From positions 186,001-250,000 of the forward strand of contig NZ_CXWE01000001.1 of NCBI RefSeq assembly GCF_001404515.1: a stretch of 64,000 nt of DNA, written 5' to 3'. A program made the translations under genes and the position numbers. Positions 9,378-17,780 of the stretch are shown in pieces; the first letter of the stretch is position 1, and every line of letters begins with the position of its first letter. Under the pieces are notes generated by a model, which ran no database searches, was not told the DNA's origin, and saw only the letters and a list, made by a program, of their open reading frames with translations. Origin of the DNA: Roseibium album (GTDB taxonomy: Bacteria > Pseudomonadota > Alphaproteobacteria > Rhizobiales > Stappiaceae).

Positions 9378-10325
9378 ATGTTATTTTCCACCAAGGACAC
9401 GGGACCGGTCGCTGACGCGGTGAAGCAACATTGGGTCGATACACGTTTGCCCGCCGGGTTACGTCCTTATGCCCGTCTAGCAAGGTGGGAACGGCCTATC
9501 GGATGGTGGTTGCTCCTTTGGCCTTGCTGGTGGTCAGCTGCGCTTGCCGCAATCGCAGCCGGCAACGGGTGGCCCAACCCCTGGCATCTCGTTCTGTTCT
9601 TTGTTGGAGCCGTGGCAATGCGCGGCGCCGGATGTACCTACAACGACCTTTTGGATGTTGACATTGATGCCAGGGTCGAGCGGACGCGGTCCCGGCCGAT
9701 ACCGGCAGGTCAGGTGACCAAGAACCAGGCCAGGAGTTTCCTGATCGTGCAAGCGTTGATCGGGTTGCTGGTTTTGTTGCAGTTCAACACATTCTCGATA
9801 GTTCTCGGCCTTGCCTCACTGCTGCCGGTCGCGATCTATCCATTCATGAAGCGCATTACGAACTGGCCGCAGCTGTTCCTCGGATTTGCATTTTCCTGGG
9901 GAGCCCTCATGGGTTGGGCCGCGGTTTTCGGGTCGTTGTCGCCAGCGCCCGTCCTTTTGTATTTTGGAGGCATATGCTGGACGATCGGCTATGACACGAT
10001 TTACGCGCATCAGGACAAGGACGACGATGCACTTGTCGGTGTCAGGTCGACGGCACGCCTATTCGGGAATCGCACGAAGCCGGCCCTGATTGCCCTTTAT
10101 GGATGTGCGACGGTGCTCTTTTCGTTGGCAGCTGCATTTGCCGACGCCGGTCCGTTGGCATTTGCAGGTATCCTGGCAGGCGTGGTTCATCTGGGATGGC
10201 AAGTGATCGTGCTCGACATCGACGATGGCGACCAGTGCCTGAAGCTCTTTCGTTCCAACGGAACCTATGGCTGGATCCTGTTCGCCGGATTTGTCACCGA
10301 TGCGCTGGTTGGCGTGGGTCTTTGA
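9378..10325 (+). CDS. ubiA: 4-hydroxybenzoate octaprenyltransferase
   Basis: UbiA attaches a polyprenyl chain to 4-hydroxybenzoate in the inner membrane during ubiquinone synthesis. The 315-residue protein has about eight to nine hydrophobic segments. It has the two Asp-rich Mg/diphosphate motifs: NDLLDVDID (near residues 89-97) followed by RTRSRPIPAG, and YDTIYAHQDKDDD (near 204-216). ARWERPIGWWLLLWPCWW near residue 40 is typical of UbiA rather than heme O or chlorophyll prenyltransferases. The divergent neighbour is purD, and the DUF6101-like gene is convergent 44 bases after the stop. Confidence 0.95.
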   Translation: MLFSTKDTGPVADAVKQHWVDTRLPAGLRPYARLARWERPIGWWLLLWPCWWSAALAAIAAGNGWPNPWHLVLFFVGAVAMRGAGCTYNDLLDVDIDARVERTRSRPIPAGQVTKNQARSFLIVQALIGLLVLLQFNTFSIVLGLASLLPVAIYPFMKRITNWPQLFLGFAFSWGALMGWAAVFGSLSPAPVLLYFGGICWTIGYDTIYAHQDKDDDALVGVRSTARLFGNRTKPALIALYGCATVLFSLAAAFADAGPLAFAGILAGVVHLGWQVIVLDIDDGDQCLKLFRSNGTYGWILFAGFVTDALVGVGL

Positions 10326-10368
10326 GAGACCAGGAAGTGCCTTCCGGTTACGGGAAGTTGGCTGGGCT

Positions 10369-10959
10369 TCAGGTTCTTGCGATGATTTCCCGCTCATGTC
10401 CGAAAACTGCGGGTGCATCGGTCACCGTTCCAGGTATGCGCCTGTTCAGAAAACGGGGACGGCGGCCGGTCAACAGACGCAGCTTGCGTCGAGGAGCCGG
10501 ATTTGCGGCGGGTGTCGCGCAGAATGCGTCTATCGGTTTAACTTCACCGCCAAGATCGCATACGAGCATGGGCAGTTTCAGCGTTTGGGCCCAACGGCTC
10601 CAAAGCACGGCTAGTTCGTCGGAGTTTTCCGTCTCTGCGAGGGTGATTGATAAGGCGCTGTCGGGATGTTTCAGGATAAGCGCAGCCGTTATGTTACCAG
10701 GCGCGGCACCCGGAACGATCCGGACCATGACACCATCGAAACCGTTTGCAGGGACAATGACCCTGACGGGAACACCTGCAATGCGTCGCTTTATGATGAC
10801 CCTTGTGCGGTCGATATAGATTTCAGCAGGAAGAGAGGGTGTTCCGGGGCGGCATTCGAGCCTTTGTTCAAATCGGACCGGCAGGCAACCGGGATGCAGT
10901 ATTGTTTCTGCATTGCTCCCGGTTGCTTTTGGCGCCTGTTGTTCTGTTTGACGTCTCAA
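10369..10959 (-). CDS. DUF6101-like protein, function unknown
   Basis: A 196-residue protein without signal peptide or membrane segments. I recall DUF6101-family proteins of this size next to ubiA in Hyphomicrobiales, and the motif content (IYIDRTRVIIKRRIAGVPVRV, then VRIVPGAAPGNITAALILKHPDSALSI, then LVCDLGGEVKPID) fits that picture, but the family name is from memory. The central part looks beta-rich. The C-terminal 50 residues are basic (NPAPRRKLRLLTGRRPRFLNRR). It is convergent with ubiA and has no visible partner gene. Confidence 0.7.
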   Translation of the reverse strand: MRRQTEQQAPKATGSNAETILHPGCLPVRFEQRLECRPGTPSLPAEIYIDRTRVIIKRRIAGVPVRVIVPANGFDGVMVRIVPGAAPGNITAALILKHPDSALSITLAETENSDELAVLWSRWAQTLKLPMLVCDLGGEVKPIDAFCATPAANPAPRRKLRLLTGRRPRFLNRRIPGTVTDAPAVFGHEREIIART

Positions 10960-11268
10960 ATGACTCTCCGTCGGACCTTCAGGTCTCTTGATGAAGCTGA
11001 ATGTAACGGAGAAAAGTCGTGAACCACTTAAGAGATAGAGTTAAAAAACTCTGATTTTAAAGAGGGTTACCGGAGTGTAAGCGCGGTGCAAACGATCTGT
11101 TCATGCCTGTGTTCAAAATGGGCCGAAACGGAAATTTCAAAGGCGGTTCAACATGCTGGCCCTGTCCACGATGGGTCGTTTGCGCGCAAGTTGTTGCGGA
11201 GCACGGGCGCTGGGCGTAAACAACAGCCGAAGCGGGGCGAATGAAGCAGACCCATCAAGGCGGAACGA
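10960..11268. other. Intergenic region before pmbA
   Basis: About 310 bases between the divergent DUF6101-like gene and pmbA. It contains a small AT hairpin (AGAGTT at 11037-11042 and AACTCT at 11047-11052, then GATTTT). No gene is seen. It likely contains divergent promoters. Confidence 0.35.
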
Positions 11269-12612
11269 ATGTCGGAAATGATTGATCAAAGCGAATTGCA
11301 GTCGCGTGCTGTGCGTCTTGTCGAAGCGGCCCGGAAGGCCGGAGCTGATTCCTGCGATGCCGTGGCGGTGACAGGCGTCTCGCTCGCCGTTGATGTCAGG
11401 GAGGGAAAGGTCGAAGAGACCGAACGTGCCGAAGGCGACGACGTCACGTTGCGCGTTTTCGTTGGCAAGCGGACAGCGGCCGTTTCCGCAAATCAGCTGG
11501 ATGATCCCGGCGCCTTGGCTGAGCGTGCCGTGGCGATGGCTCGTGTTGCGCCTGAAGATCCCTATGCCGGGCTTGCCGACGAACACCTCCTTGTAAAGAA
11601 CATGCCCGGACTGGAACTTCTTGACAGCAGGGAAATGACCGCGGATGCGCTCGCCGATATCGCACTTGAAGCGGAAACGGCGGGACTGGAGGTTGCCGGG
11701 GTCAGCAAGTCTGGTGGCGCCGGAGCATCCTGGCGCCTCGCCGGTGTCGTGCTGGCCACAAGTCATGGATTTGAAGGGTCGTACATGACATCCCGCTATG
11801 GCATGTCAATGACGGCGGTCGCTGGTGAAGGCACCAGTATGGAACGTGACTATGACTTTGACAGCAGGACGTATTTCGAAGACCTCGATGCACCCGCTGA
11901 AATCGGCAGAAGGGCGGGCGAGCGTGCTGTCCGTCGTCTCAATCCGCAAAAGCTTTCCACGCGCACGACCAATGTCATTTATGAATCGCGCGCCGCACGC
12001 AGCATTCTCGGTCACCTGACCGGCGCCATAAATGGTGCCTCCATTGCCCGGAAAACCAGTTTTCTCAAGGATCGTATGGGGGAAGCGATCTTCGCACCCG
12101 GAATTCAGATTGTCGACGACCCGTTCAAGCGCAGGGGAGGGGCCACCCGGCCGTTCGACGGTGAGGGAACGGCTGCCTCCGTCTTGCACATGATCGAGGA
12201 TGGCATTCTTCAGCACTGGTTTCTTGATGGTGCGTCCGCTCGTGAACTGGGTCTGGATCCCAATGGACGCGCGCACAGAAGCGGAAGTGGCACGTCGCCC
12301 GGTGCCACCAACATAACCCTGATGCCGGGAGAGTTGTCGTTGGACACGCTTATGGCGGAAGCCGGCAGCGGATTGCTGGTCTCCGATCTTATTGGCCACG
12401 GGGTCAACGGCATCACCGGGGACTATTCCCGCGGGGTTGCCGGATTCTGGTTCGAAAACGGTGAAATTGTTGAACCCGTCAGTGAGATTACGATTGCTGG
12501 CAATTTGAACGACATGTTCAGGCGGCTGGTTCCCGGGAGTGACCTGGACAACCGCTACTCGGCAGCGACACCCTCTGTGATGATTGAAGGAATGGCGCTT
12601 GCCGGAAGCTGA
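11269..12612 (+). CDS. pmbA: Metalloprotease-related protein PmbA/TldE
   Basis: PmbA (TldE) is the partner of the zinc protease TldD; together they trim small peptides (such as microcin B17 precursor or CcdA in E. coli) in the cytoplasm. This 447-residue protein has the normal length. It shows the N-terminal region with AVDVREGKVEETE, the central SILGHLTGAINGASIARKTSFLKD segment, and the C-terminal LIGHGVNGITGDYSRGVAGFWFENGE. Unlike TldD it lacks HExxxH, as expected for TldE. tldD lies 5 kb downstream in the same window but not in the same operon. The cysQ-like gene overlaps its 3' end. Confidence 0.95.
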   Translation: MSEMIDQSELQSRAVRLVEAARKAGADSCDAVAVTGVSLAVDVREGKVEETERAEGDDVTLRVFVGKRTAAVSANQLDDPGALAERAVAMARVAPEDPYAGLADEHLLVKNMPGLELLDSREMTADALADIALEAETAGLEVAGVSKSGGAGASWRLAGVVLATSHGFEGSYMTSRYGMSMTAVAGEGTSMERDYDFDSRTYFEDLDAPAEIGRRAGERAVRRLNPQKLSTRTTNVIYESRAARSILGHLTGAINGASIARKTSFLKDRMGEAIFAPGIQIVDDPFKRRGGATRPFDGEGTAASVLHMIEDGILQHWFLDGASARELGLDPNGRAHRSGSGTSPGATNITLMPGELSLDTLMAEAGSGLLVSDLIGHGVNGITGDYSRGVAGFWFENGEIVEPVSEITIAGNLNDMFRRLVPGSDLDNRYSAATPSVMIEGMALAGS

Positions 12613-13411
12613 TCAGGATGCCGACGGGTGTGACCTCGTTGCGGATCTTCAATTGCTGGAAACAGCGGCTCGTCAGGCAGGGGAACTGGCGCTTGGTTAC
12701 TTTGGGCAGGGTCTGGAGACCTGGTTCAAGGGTAACAAGTCACCTGTCTCCGAAGCGGACATCGCGGTGGACAGGTTTCTGGCGGACCGCCTTCTGACCG
12801 CTCGTCCGGACTACGGCTGGCTTTCGGAGGAAACCGCTGACGACCGCGCCCGTCTGGAATGTAGACGTGTCTTCATCGTTGACCCGATAGACGGTACCCG
12901 CGCGTTCCTGGCCGGCGGCGATGAGTGGACGATATCGATCGCTGTGGTTGAAGACGGTCGGCCAGTGACCGGTGCAGTCTTCTGTCCGCGGCGGAACGAA
13001 ATGTTCACGGCGCGTGCGGGTGGCGGGGCGTTCCTGAACGAAGCCGGGATCAGGGTCTCCGGCCGTACGAGTGTTTCGGGTGCAACGTTGACCGGACCGC
13101 ATTCGATCATTTCGAATACGGATGTGCTTGCTGCCGGGTTTCAGAAAACCGAGATCCTCAGGTCATTGGCCTACAGGCTCGTCATGGTTGCTGCGGGGCG
13201 TATAGATGTCGGCACAGCGCGTGGTGGTCCGAGCGACTGGGATCTTGCAGCAGCCGACCTTCTGGTGAACGAGGCTGGCGGGCGGATAACCGACGTTTCC
13301 GGCCGGGATCTGACCTATAATCGCAGTCGGACCGGTCACCCGGCATTGATCGCGGCTTCGACCGGGCTTATAGGACCAGTGCGTGCGGTGCTTGAGGACA
13401 TTATCCGGTAG
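12599..13411 (+). CDS. Inositol monophosphatase / CysQ-family phosphatase
   Basis: A 270-residue Mg-dependent, lithium-sensitive-type phosphatase. It has the family metal motifs: Glu in WLSEETADD, DPIDGTRAF (metal-binding DxxD and Thr), and WDLAAADLLVNEAGG near the C-terminus. The CysQ branch removes the 3' phosphate of PAP, and the SuhB branch acts on inositol phosphate; the sequence alone does not settle this, though the position before lipid A genes is typical of the cysQ-like copy in Hyphomicrobiales. I prefer TTG at 12599, 7 bases after GAAGGA; another TTG at 12584 is possible. It overlaps pmbA by 14 bases. Confidence 0.88.
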   Translation: MPEADQDADGCDLVADLQLLETAARQAGELALGYFGQGLETWFKGNKSPVSEADIAVDRFLADRLLTARPDYGWLSEETADDRARLECRRVFIVDPIDGTRAFLAGGDEWTISIAVVEDGRPVTGAVFCPRRNEMFTARAGGGAFLNEAGIRVSGRTSVSGATLTGPHSIISNTDVLAAGFQKTEILRSLAYRLVMVAAGRIDVGTARGGPSDWDLAAADLLVNEAGGRITDVSGRDLTYNRSRTGHPALIAASTGLIGPVRAVLEDIIR

Positions 13412-13448
13412 ATGACCAGCGCCTGTATTAAACTTAGCGAGGATGCTC

Positions 13449-13688
13449 ATGAGCGAGACCGACACCCCGAAACAGCTGTTGCACCTGGTCTTTGGCGGTG
13501 AACTGGAATCGCCGGATGGGTTGACCTTCCGGGATCTGGATGAGCTGGATATTGTGGGCATCTATCCAAATTATGCCGAGGCAAGCAAAGCCTGGAAGGC
13601 CAAGGCCCAGGCCACGGTCGACAACGCGCATATGCGTTACTTCATTGTACACATGCATCGCCTTCTGGATCCGGAAGCGGCGGCATAA
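13449..13688 (+). CDS. DUF4170 family small protein
   Basis: A 79-residue protein of the DUF4170 family, found in alphaproteobacteria beside lipid A/Kdo genes, function unknown. The family signature is plain: LLHLVFGGELE at the start, LDELDIVGIYPNYAEA in the middle, and AQATVDNAHMRYFIVHMHRLLDP at the end. The ATG at 13449 has GCGAGG 6 bases upstream; an ATG at 13443 would sit directly on that site. It lies between the CysQ-like gene and the DUF374 acyltransferase-like gene and is probably cotranscribed with them. Confidence 0.9.
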   Translation: MSETDTPKQLLHLVFGGELESPDGLTFRDLDELDIVGIYPNYAEASKAWKAKAQATVDNAHMRYFIVHMHRLLDPEAAA

Positions 13689-13716
13689 CTCAGAAACATT
13701 CAGGCGATAACAAAAA

Positions 13717-14415
13717 ATGATCAAACGCCTTGGCCGCCATCCATGGGTACTTGCAGGCGTGGGTTCCGCGCTCGCCGGATACCTGAAGCTGGTCTATCAC
13801 ACCAACCGTTTCAACGTTGATCCCGAAGGTATTCACGACGAGACGGAGAAAGAGTTGCCTGTCATCGTGGCGATGTGGCACGGGCAGCACTTCATGGTGC
13901 CGTTTGCAAAACCGAGGCACTGGCCAGCCAAGGTCATGATCTCCCGGTCGGCCGACGGGGAGGTGAACGCAATCGCAGCCAGCAAATTCGGTCTGGGATT
14001 GATCCGGGCCTCCGGTGGCCGGAATGCACGCCAGATCAAGAAGCGCGGTGGCATGCGCGGTTTTATCGAAGCGGTCAGAGCATTGAAGGACGGCTACAGC
14101 ATTGCCATGACAGCTGACGTGCCGAAAGGGCCTTCTCGCAAGGCCGGCGAGGGAATTGTGCAACTTGCCAAGCATTCGGGCCGCCCAATCCTTCCTGTCG
14201 CCGTCGCAACGAGCCGTAGCATTGAGCTCAACAGTTGGGACAAGGCAAGTGTGAATCTGCCGTTCGGGCGTGGCAGCATCGCCGTTGGCGACTTGATCTG
14301 GGTTCCTTCTGACGCGGAAGAAGACGCGCTTGAAACCTATCGCCGGGAAGTGGAAGGCGAACTGAATGCCGTTACCAGGCGGGCCTATGAACTGGTCGGC
14401 AGGTCGGATGGTTGA
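13717..14415 (+). CDS. DUF374 / lysophospholipid acyltransferase-like protein
   Basis: A 232-residue protein of the DUF374 group, related to glycerolipid and lipid A acyltransferases. One hydrophobic N-terminal segment (about 8-24) suggests inner-membrane attachment. The pattern VAMWHGQHFMVPF resembles an acyltransferase HxxxxD/E-like site, followed by ISRSADGE, RASGGRNA and MTADVPKGPSRKAGEG, the conserved blocks of this family. Its place directly before waaA, whose ATG overlaps its stop, points to a role in lipid A or outer-membrane lipid synthesis; the exact reaction is not established. Confidence 0.87.
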   Translation: MIKRLGRHPWVLAGVGSALAGYLKLVYHTNRFNVDPEGIHDETEKELPVIVAMWHGQHFMVPFAKPRHWPAKVMISRSADGEVNAIAASKFGLGLIRASGGRNARQIKKRGGMRGFIEAVRALKDGYSIAMTADVPKGPSRKAGEGIVQLAKHSGRPILPVAVATSRSIELNSWDKASVNLPFGRGSIAVGDLIWVPSDAEEDALETYRREVEGELNAVTRRAYELVGRSDG

Positions 14416-15727
14416 GAAGCGCCCAGTTTTGCTCAGTCTCTATCGGGCCGCTGCGCAAGGCGTTTCACCTTTGTTTCATGTTCTTTTTGGGCTCAGGAGC
14501 CGCTCATCGAAGGAAATTCCCGCCCGAAAGGGAGAACGTTTCGGCAGGAGCGATTTGGCCCGTCCGGCAGGTAGTCTGATATGGATTCATGCCGCAAGCG
14601 TCGGTGAAACCATGTCGGTGCTGCCACTGATTGACGTGTTGACCGGAGATGGTCACGCGGTGTTGCTGACAACGGTGACTGTGACTGCCTCCGAATTAGC
14701 CGAAAAAAGACTGCCGGATGGTGCCTTTCATCAGTTCGTACCCTACGACGCGCCGGTTCCACTCAACCGGTTTCTTGAGCATTGGTCACCCGACCTTGCG
14801 ATGGTTGTCGAATCCGAGATCTGGCCGTGCCTGTTTGACGAAATGCACGGCCGCAATGTGCCATTTGTCTTGTTGAATGGCAGGCTTTCCGACGGGTCCT
14901 TGCGGAACTGGTCCCGTGTCCCGTACATATCCCGGTTCATTTTCAGGTGCCTGGATCTGGTGCTTGCTCAAAGTCCGGCGGATGCCGAAAGATTTGAAAA
15001 GCTTGGCTGCCACGACGTAAAGGTTCCGGGAAACCTGAAGTTCGATGCGCCCGAGCCGGCGGTCGATGACGAGGCGATCACGGTTCTGCAGGCGCAAATC
15101 GGTGAACGGAGGATCTGGGTAGCGGCACTGACCCATCCCGGCGAGGATGAAATCGTGTTCGATGCCTACAAAAGGCTACGGCAGGAATTTCCGGATCTGC
15201 TGCTTGTTCTGGTGCCAAGGCATCCGGCGCGTGCGCAGGACGTTATCGATCTGGCTGCAGCCAGCGATCTTTCGCTCGTGTCGCGCAGTTCTCAACAACC
15301 GGTCACACCGGAAACCGAGATCTTTCTTGGTGATACGCTTGGTGAGATGGGGTTGTACTACCGTTTGTCGCCCGTCACGTTCCTGGGTGGGTCTTTTGCC
15401 GATGTCGGCGGGCACAATCCGGTAGAGGCAGCGCTCAGCGGGTCCGCTCTGGTGACTGGGCCGAAAGTTGCAAATGCCCGCGCGGTCTACAAGGAATTCT
15501 GGAGCAATGGCGCTGCTGTCCGGGTGCAGGATCCGACGAAACTCGCCAATGAAGTCGGCGAGTTGTTCCGTAACCCCGAAAAGATCCACCGGCAAATTGA
15601 AACAGCAAGGGCGCTCGTCGAGGCAGGACGTGGTGCGCTCGACAAATCCTTGGCGTTGCTGCAACCCCTATTGAATGGAGATCGCGCAAAGCGGCTCCAG
15701 GAGACGGCGGATGAACAAATCACCTGA
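14408..15727 (+). CDS. waaA: 3-deoxy-D-manno-octulosonic acid (Kdo) transferase
   Basis: WaaA (KdtA) transfers Kdo from CMP-Kdo to the lipid A precursor on the inner-membrane cytoplasmic face. The 439-residue protein has an N-terminal hydrophobic anchor, then the glycosyltransferase-30 features: IWIHAASVGE, FVPYDAPVPLNRFLEHWSPD, VVESEIWP and, in the C-terminal domain, TFLGGSFADVGGHNPVEAA. The start at 14408 overlaps the DUF374 stop (ATGGTTGA), giving translational coupling. lpxK overlaps its 3' end by 17 bases. Whether one or two Kdo units are added cannot be read from the sequence. Confidence 0.96.
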   Translation: MVEKRPVLLSLYRAAAQGVSPLFHVLFGLRSRSSKEIPARKGERFGRSDLARPAGSLIWIHAASVGETMSVLPLIDVLTGDGHAVLLTTVTVTASELAEKRLPDGAFHQFVPYDAPVPLNRFLEHWSPDLAMVVESEIWPCLFDEMHGRNVPFVLLNGRLSDGSLRNWSRVPYISRFIFRCLDLVLAQSPADAERFEKLGCHDVKVPGNLKFDAPEPAVDDEAITVLQAQIGERRIWVAALTHPGEDEIVFDAYKRLRQEFPDLLLVLVPRHPARAQDVIDLAAASDLSLVSRSSQQPVTPETEIFLGDTLGEMGLYYRLSPVTFLGGSFADVGGHNPVEAALSGSALVTGPKVANARAVYKEFWSNGAAVRVQDPTKLANEVGELFRNPEKIHRQIETARALVEAGRGALDKSLALLQPLLNGDRAKRLQETADEQIT

Positions 15728-16733
15728 ATTTTGGTGGCAGCCGTCACTGTCTCCAGCCTCGACTCTTTTGGTGCCCTTCAGTTGGGCCTACGGATTTGTG
15801 TCCGGCAGGAGACTTTTCAAAAAACCCAAGGCCAGAAGCCGGTTGCCTGTAATCTGCATCGGCAACTTCGTTGTCGGCGGAACCGGAAAGACACCCTTTG
15901 CAATTGCGCTGGCCGGTTTACTGCGGGAAGAGGGCTTTGCGCCCGGCTTTCTGCTGAGAGGATACGGTGGACGGGAAAAAGGGCCACTGCTCGTGGACCC
16001 GGCAAGGCACCGCGCGGAAGACGTTGGCGACGAAGCGTTGCTGCTGGCTGCACATGGACCGACGGTCATATCGTCGGATCGTCCGAAGGGTGCGCTCCTT
16101 GCGGAGACACAGCCGATTGATCTCATATTGATGGACGACGGATTCCAGAATCCGGCTTTGGCCAAGGATCTGAATCTTGTTCTCGTCGACTGTACGACGG
16201 GACTTGGAAACGGATATTGCCTGCCCGCAGGACCGTTGCGGGCACCCGCCGACAGGCAAATCATCAAGACCGACTGTCTCGTGCTGGTCGGTGAGGGCGA
16301 GGCGGCGGACGAGGTGGTTCACCTGGCAGGGCGCAAGGGTTTGCCGATACTGCACGCTCACCTGAAACCGCAATCGAATGACGCTCTGAAGGACACCGGA
16401 CTGTTCGCTTTCGCAGGTATCGGACGCCCGCAAAAGTTCTTCAAGTCGCTGAAAGACCTTGGGTACAGCGTCAGGAAAACACGGGAGTTTGCCGATCACC
16501 ACAAATATGAGGAAACAGAAGCACGAGCCTTGTTGACGGAAGCCGAAAACGACGACCTGCAATTGGTGACAACGCAGAAAGACATGGTGCGGCTTGCATC
16601 TTCGAAAGGTGAACTGTTCCGCTGGCTGGTCGCAAAGTCACAGGTGCTGGACGTGTCGATGAAAATCGATGATGCAGAACGTCTCAACGCGCTGATCCGC
16701 GAGAAACTGCGTGCAAAGTCCTTCGAAGGCTAG
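15711..16733 (+). CDS. lpxK: Tetraacyldisaccharide 4'-kinase
   Basis: LpxK phosphorylates the 4' position of the tetraacyl disaccharide to make lipid IVA. The 340-residue protein starts with MNKSPEFWW and a hydrophobic segment that anchors it to the membrane, then has the P-loop GNFVVGGTGKTPFAIAL (near 50-66), LLRGYGGR, the DVGDEALLLA block and LMDDGFQNPAL. A GGAGACGGCGG purine-rich site precedes the ATG at 15711. It is the last gene of the rightward pmbA-to-lpxK run; a leftward DUF2093 gene ends 10 bases after it. Confidence 0.96.
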   Translation: MNKSPEFWWQPSLSPASTLLVPFSWAYGFVSGRRLFKKPKARSRLPVICIGNFVVGGTGKTPFAIALAGLLREEGFAPGFLLRGYGGREKGPLLVDPARHRAEDVGDEALLLAAHGPTVISSDRPKGALLAETQPIDLILMDDGFQNPALAKDLNLVLVDCTTGLGNGYCLPAGPLRAPADRQIIKTDCLVLVGEGEAADEVVHLAGRKGLPILHAHLKPQSNDALKDTGLFAFAGIGRPQKFFKSLKDLGYSVRKTREFADHHKYEETEARALLTEAENDDLQLVTTQKDMVRLASSKGELFRWLVAKSQVLDVSMKIDDAERLNALIREKLRAKSFEG

Positions 16734-16742
16734 GGCAAAGCG

Positions 16743-16955
16743 TTAGCGTGTTTCCAGATACCGCTTCATGGATGCCTTGGCATCGACGTAGGCTTCCTGG
16801 TGCTCGACCGACCAGTATTTCAGCTCATCCAGAGGGATCGCCGACCCTGTAACGGCGCAGCGCACGAATGTTCCCGGCGTTTCGACCTGATAGTCGCCAT
16901 CCAGGTACCGGACGCGGGCTTCGCTTGGAATGCGCGGATTTTCGTATCGGTTCAT
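16743..16955 (-). CDS. DUF2093 domain protein
   Basis: A 70-residue protein of the DUF2093 family, small alphaproteobacterial proteins of unknown function often found near lpxK. Typical residues are MNRYENPRIPSEARVRYLDG at the start, TPGTFVRCAVTG with a conserved Cys, and IPLDELKYWSVEHQEAY. The ATG at 16955 gives the standard family N-terminus; the longer frame upstream adds residues with no family match. It is convergent with lpxK. Confidence 0.9.
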   Translation of the reverse strand: MNRYENPRIPSEARVRYLDGDYQVETPGTFVRCAVTGSAIPLDELKYWSVEHQEAYVDAKASMKRYLETR

Positions 16956-17054
16956 TGTCGCCGGTTTGCCGTGTTGTTTCGCAGTTTCTCCCCGTCTTTT
17001 ACGGTACTTTGCGCCTATCCGGCAAGCCGTGAACCAAATAAACAAACCGGTTAT

Positions 17055-17282
17055 TTAGAATGCCGGAGTGGAACGACGATCGCTGCCGATTAGATAGCGG
17101 CAGCGCGACATGACCACAGCCCACTCCGGCAAATCCTGCTTCAGCCGGAACATTTCACCAATCCGGTCCTGGCGGCAGGTTTCAATATCCGACCAGCGTT
17201 TGGTATTCACGGACATGTCCTGACAGACAAGGAGGTCCGGCTGACAGGCGACCAGGTGCATGGCAACGAGGATCGACTTCAT
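17055..17282 (-). CDS. Small hypothetical protein, second of a coupled pair
   Basis: A 75-residue protein that I do not recognise. It contains five cysteines (in LVACQPDLLVCQD, IETCRQD and SRCRYL) and a WSDIETCRQDRIGEMF stretch, with no signal peptide or TM segment. Its ATG (17280-17282) overlaps the stop codon of the preceding gene in an ATGA arrangement, which strongly suggests both are translated. The cysteines could bind a metal or form disulfides, but this is not shown. Confidence 0.55.
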   Translation of the reverse strand: MKSILVAMHLVACQPDLLVCQDMSVNTKRWSDIETCRQDRIGEMFRLKQDLPEWAVVMSRCRYLIGSDRRSTPAF

Positions 17283-17506
17283 TTCGATGCTTTCCGGTCC
17301 GGAGCCGGCAAGCTTGATCTTGAGGCGAAGTCAACAGGGATGATGTTTCTGTCACTCGTCGTGTTTTCGGCGGGCGGACCTGAAACAGTTCCGGTTTTTG
17401 CCAATGCCTCCAGCAGCTTGGGGTGAAGTCCGTCGCCGCGTAGCGCGGCAATGTCATGAAACGCGGTTATGCTGCCGCCTGCGGTCACATTGATTGGTGT
17501 GGACAT
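17279..17506 (-). CDS. Small hypothetical protein, first of a coupled pair
   Basis: A 75-residue protein of unknown function (MSTPINVTAGGSITAFHDIAA at the start is 21 residues of unremarkable, slightly hydrophobic sequence; the rest is polar and basic). No known motif is seen. It is transcribed divergently from tldD, with 274 bases between them, and its stop overlaps the start of the next small gene by four bases. Codon third positions are GC-rich like real genes here. Confidence 0.5.
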   Translation of the reverse strand: MSTPINVTAGGSITAFHDIAALRGDGLHPKLLEALAKTGTVSGPPAENTTSDRNIIPVDFASRSSLPAPDRKASK

Positions 17507-17780
17507 ACCGGGCCCTGTTCCGCAAGCTCTTTGGCAGCGGGATTGGTTCGAGTTTTCGGGGAATTGGCTAGGCGGCGTGACGCGCCAGGCTGTGCCGCAG
17601 CTTCTCGCTCGGCGAATTTAAGCTGAGTTTTAAATTCAAGTTTAAATTTCCTCAAGCGGATTTTGCTGCTTTTCGTGTGAAAAACGGACGCAATGCACCT
17701 ATGTTGTGGGAAACAGGATCACCGGTTTGCGTCTACACGCAGATTCGCGCCTCGAAACCCGGGCGAAGACAGGACACGAC

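Noticed and set aside
17618..17645. Possible CtrA boxes upstream of tldD
   Set aside because: The TTAA half-sites are spaced N8, not the N7 required for CtrA.
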